From positions 1 through 13,472 of the forward strand of contig MNWE01000048.1 in assembly GCA_001872265.1 (NCBI GenBank): a DNA stretch of 13,472 bases, read 5' to 3'. Origin of the DNA: Parcubacteria group bacterium CG1_02_39_15 (lineage in GTDB: Bacteria > Patescibacteriota > Minisyncoccia > Minisyncoccales > Paceibacteraceae). Positions 12,470 to 13,472 of the stretch are shown here, piece by piece. The notes under the pieces are model-generated. The model was not told the DNA's origin, ran no database searches, and saw nothing but the letters and a program-made list of their open reading frames with translations. The stretch's first letter is position 1, and every line of letters begins with the position of its first letter. A program made the position numbers and the translations under genes.

Positions 12470-13472
12470 TCAGCAAATTACCCCGCCGCCCAAAAGCTCC
12501 TCTCTTTTGTAGAAAACCACGGATTGGCCGGGAGTAATGGCTCGCTGCGGGCGAGCGAATTTTAGAATATAGGATGCAGAATGTAGAATCTTGGTTATTG
12601 TGGCGGAAGCCGGCATATGGCGGTAGCGGATTTTAGCCTGGACTTTTAGCGGTAGTTTAGGTTTTTTACCCGAAATCCAGCGAACATTTCTGGCAATTAG
12701 CTCTTTCTTAAGCAAATCCCTCTCGTTTTTTGTAACAATTAATGTATTCTTTTTCACGTCTTTATCTAAAACATAGTGGGGACCGCCGGGAAGCCCAATC
12801 CCTTTTCTTTGGCCAATGGTATAAAACCATAATCCCTGATGCTTCCCGATTATCTTGCCCTCTTTGGTAATAATTTCTCCTGGTTTTGATTTAAGATGGC
12901 GCTTCAAAAAATCTTCTATGGTATTTGGAATAAAGCAGATTTCCTGGGACTTCCGAACCCCGGCAAAAGGCAATTTGAACCTTTTTGCCAGTTTTTCCAC
13001 CTCCGCTCTCGTATAATCCCCGATGGGAAATAAAACTCTTTTTAATTGATTTTGATTCAACCGCCATAAAAAATAACTCTGGTCTTTATTTTTATCCTTA
13101 CCTTCCAATAACTTTATTCTATCCATACTCCGTATTTCTGCCATGGCAATCTTACGGAGTATTTGATTTGAAAAAGTTGTACAAGCGTAATGTCCGGTGG
13201 CAATAAAATCGGCATTCAGCTTCAGAGCTTTCTCTAATAAAAGGCCGAATTTAATTTCTTTATTGCAGATAACACAAGGGTTGGGAGTTAACCCTTTTTT
13301 ATTTTCTTTTAAAAAATAATCGACTATTCTTTTTTTAAATTCTTTTTCAAAATTAAAAACGTAAAAAGGAATTTTTAGAATTTTAGCCACTTTTCTAGCT
13401 CTAATTTCTGACTCTGACGAACAGCATCGGTTTTCTCCATGTCCTGACTCCTTCCAAAACTTCATAAAAGCT
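12470..13472 (-). CDS. mnmA: tRNA-specific 2-thiouridylase MnmA, 5' end outside the window
   Basis: The open frame runs to the window edge; the ATG at 13465 is internal because the residues AFMKFWKESG match the interior of the family. The first 30 or so residues, with the ATP-binding SGGVDSS loop, lie outside. MnmA adds sulfur to U34 of Lys, Glu and Gln tRNAs. Counting from that Met, the catalytic cysteines are Cys64 (TPNPCVICNKEIKFG) and Cys177 (SQEICFI), and ATGHYA, DKNKDQSYFL and FYTIGQRKGIGL are present. The two cysteines are 113 residues apart, against 97 in the Escherichia coli enzyme. The extra length falls where a perfect DNA palindrome is embedded (13125-13162). The C-terminus PQRAITPGQSVVFY...LGGGVIC ends in TGA, and its 3' end is duplicated at 7464. 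Confidence 0.95.
   Translation of the reverse strand, partial: AFMKFWKESGHGENRCCSSESEIRARKVAKILKIPFYVFNFEKEFKKRIVDYFLKENKKGLTPNPCVICNKEIKFGLLLEKALKLNADFIATGHYACTTFSNQILRKIAMAEIRSMDRIKLLEGKDKNKDQSYFLWRLNQNQLKRVLFPIGDYTRAEVEKLAKRFKLPFAGVRKSQEICFIPNTIEDFLKRHLKSKPGEIITKEGKIIGKHQGLWFYTIGQRKGIGLPGGPHYVLDKDVKKNTLIVTKNERDLLKKELIARNVRWISGKKPKLPLKVQAKIRYRHMPASATITKILHSASYILKFARPQRAITPGQSVVFYKREELLGGGVIC
12563..12590 (+). repeat. Four degenerate tandem heptamers inside mnmA
   Basis: The plus strand reads TAGAATA, TAGGATG, CAGAATG and TAGAATC in direct succession. The 28 bases encode the variable ILHSASYIL stretch before the conserved PQRAITPGQ motif. The array is not a multiple of three, but the gene stays open. 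It may be a repeat that was captured within a tolerant loop. Confidence 0.45.
13125..13162. repeat. Palindromic element embedded in mnmA
   Basis: Perfect 10-bp arms ATACTCCGTA (13125-13134) and TACGGAGTAT (13153-13162) enclose an 18-base loop that itself contains the palindrome TGCCATGGCA (13139-13148). The element is translated as about 13 residues (ILRKIAMAEIRSM) in a variable loop between GHYA and DKNKDQSYFL, where MnmA is longer than usual here. Confidence 0.6.

Larger units (their letters stand above)
7464..12494 (+). repeat. Direct repeats of mnmA 3' end bracketing the copper cassette
   Basis: The copies at 7464-7489 and 12469-12494 are in the same orientation and are 5,005 bases apart from start to start. 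The DNA between them contains exactly the cassette from its promoter and operator through copA and nothing else. The arrangement matches the product of insertion at a gene's 3' end with duplication of that end. No integrase or transposase gene lies between the repeats. Confidence 0.7.

Noticed and set aside
12563..12590. Heptamer array as a CRISPR or origin iteron
   Set aside because: The units are only 7 bases, have no spacers, and lie within the conserved mnmA reading frame.
13463..13465. ATG at 13465 as the true start of mnmA
   Set aside because: The preceding codons are open and encode AF before MKFW, as in complete MnmA proteins; the ATP-binding N-terminus must lie beyond the window.

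Overview
The window looks like a piece of a small, AT-leaning bacterial genome, most likely a Patescibacteria/CPR (Parcubacteria-like) organism. That placement is an inference from the small GIY-YIG protein, the style of the GAPDH and MnmA sequences, the very tight gene packing and the CcdA/thioredoxin membrane proteins. Several genes end in TGA, so the standard bacterial code fits and UGA is not recoded. All 17 recognisable genes, two of them cut by the window edges, lie on the minus strand, so transcription runs from high to low coordinates.

In transcription order: (1) the 3' part of mnmA (tRNA 2-thiolation) runs in from the right edge. (2) A copper/thiol cassette follows: a TTGACA promoter and a perfect G/C-tract palindrome (a likely CsoR operator), then csoR, a membrane protein with a divergent heavy-metal-associated (HMA) domain and a Cys-rich tail, a DUF2318 metal-binding protein, a membrane-anchored CPWC thioredoxin, a multi-helix membrane protein and a Cu+ P-type ATPase (copA). 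(3) A small membrane protein and a CPHC-thioredoxin/CcdA-like fusion come next. (4) A short-chain dehydrogenase (SDR) is followed by a 260-base stretch holding the severed 3' end of a second SDR and a structured inverted repeat. (5) A compact operon follows: class V aminotransferase, D-3-phosphoglycerate dehydrogenase-like protein, DUF1858 protein, DsbA-like membrane-anchored protein, glutaredoxin and GAPDH, closed by a clear intrinsic terminator. (6) A small GIY-YIG nuclease gene flanked by a perfect 14-bp inverted repeat abuts the start of a truncated acetyl-CoA synthetase gene.

The most notable structural point is that the copper cassette is bracketed by direct repeats of the mnmA 3' end (25 of 26 bases identical). 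The intact mnmA lies on the promoter side. A decayed copy of only its last codons sits beyond copA, 2 bases before the next gene. This suggests that a roughly 5-kb cassette was inserted at the mnmA 3' end, separating mnmA from its former downstream neighbour. The SDR region shows a smaller version of the same pattern.

Functionally, the window combines copper sensing and export (CsoR, CopA, the HMA protein) with extracytoplasmic thiol redox proteins (CPWC, CPHC-CcdA, CPYG) and a cytosolic CPYC glutaredoxin, next to central carbon and possibly serine metabolism. No tRNA, rRNA, CRISPR array, transposase or integrase was seen. Database searches were not possible, so family names rest on motifs and remembered family features.
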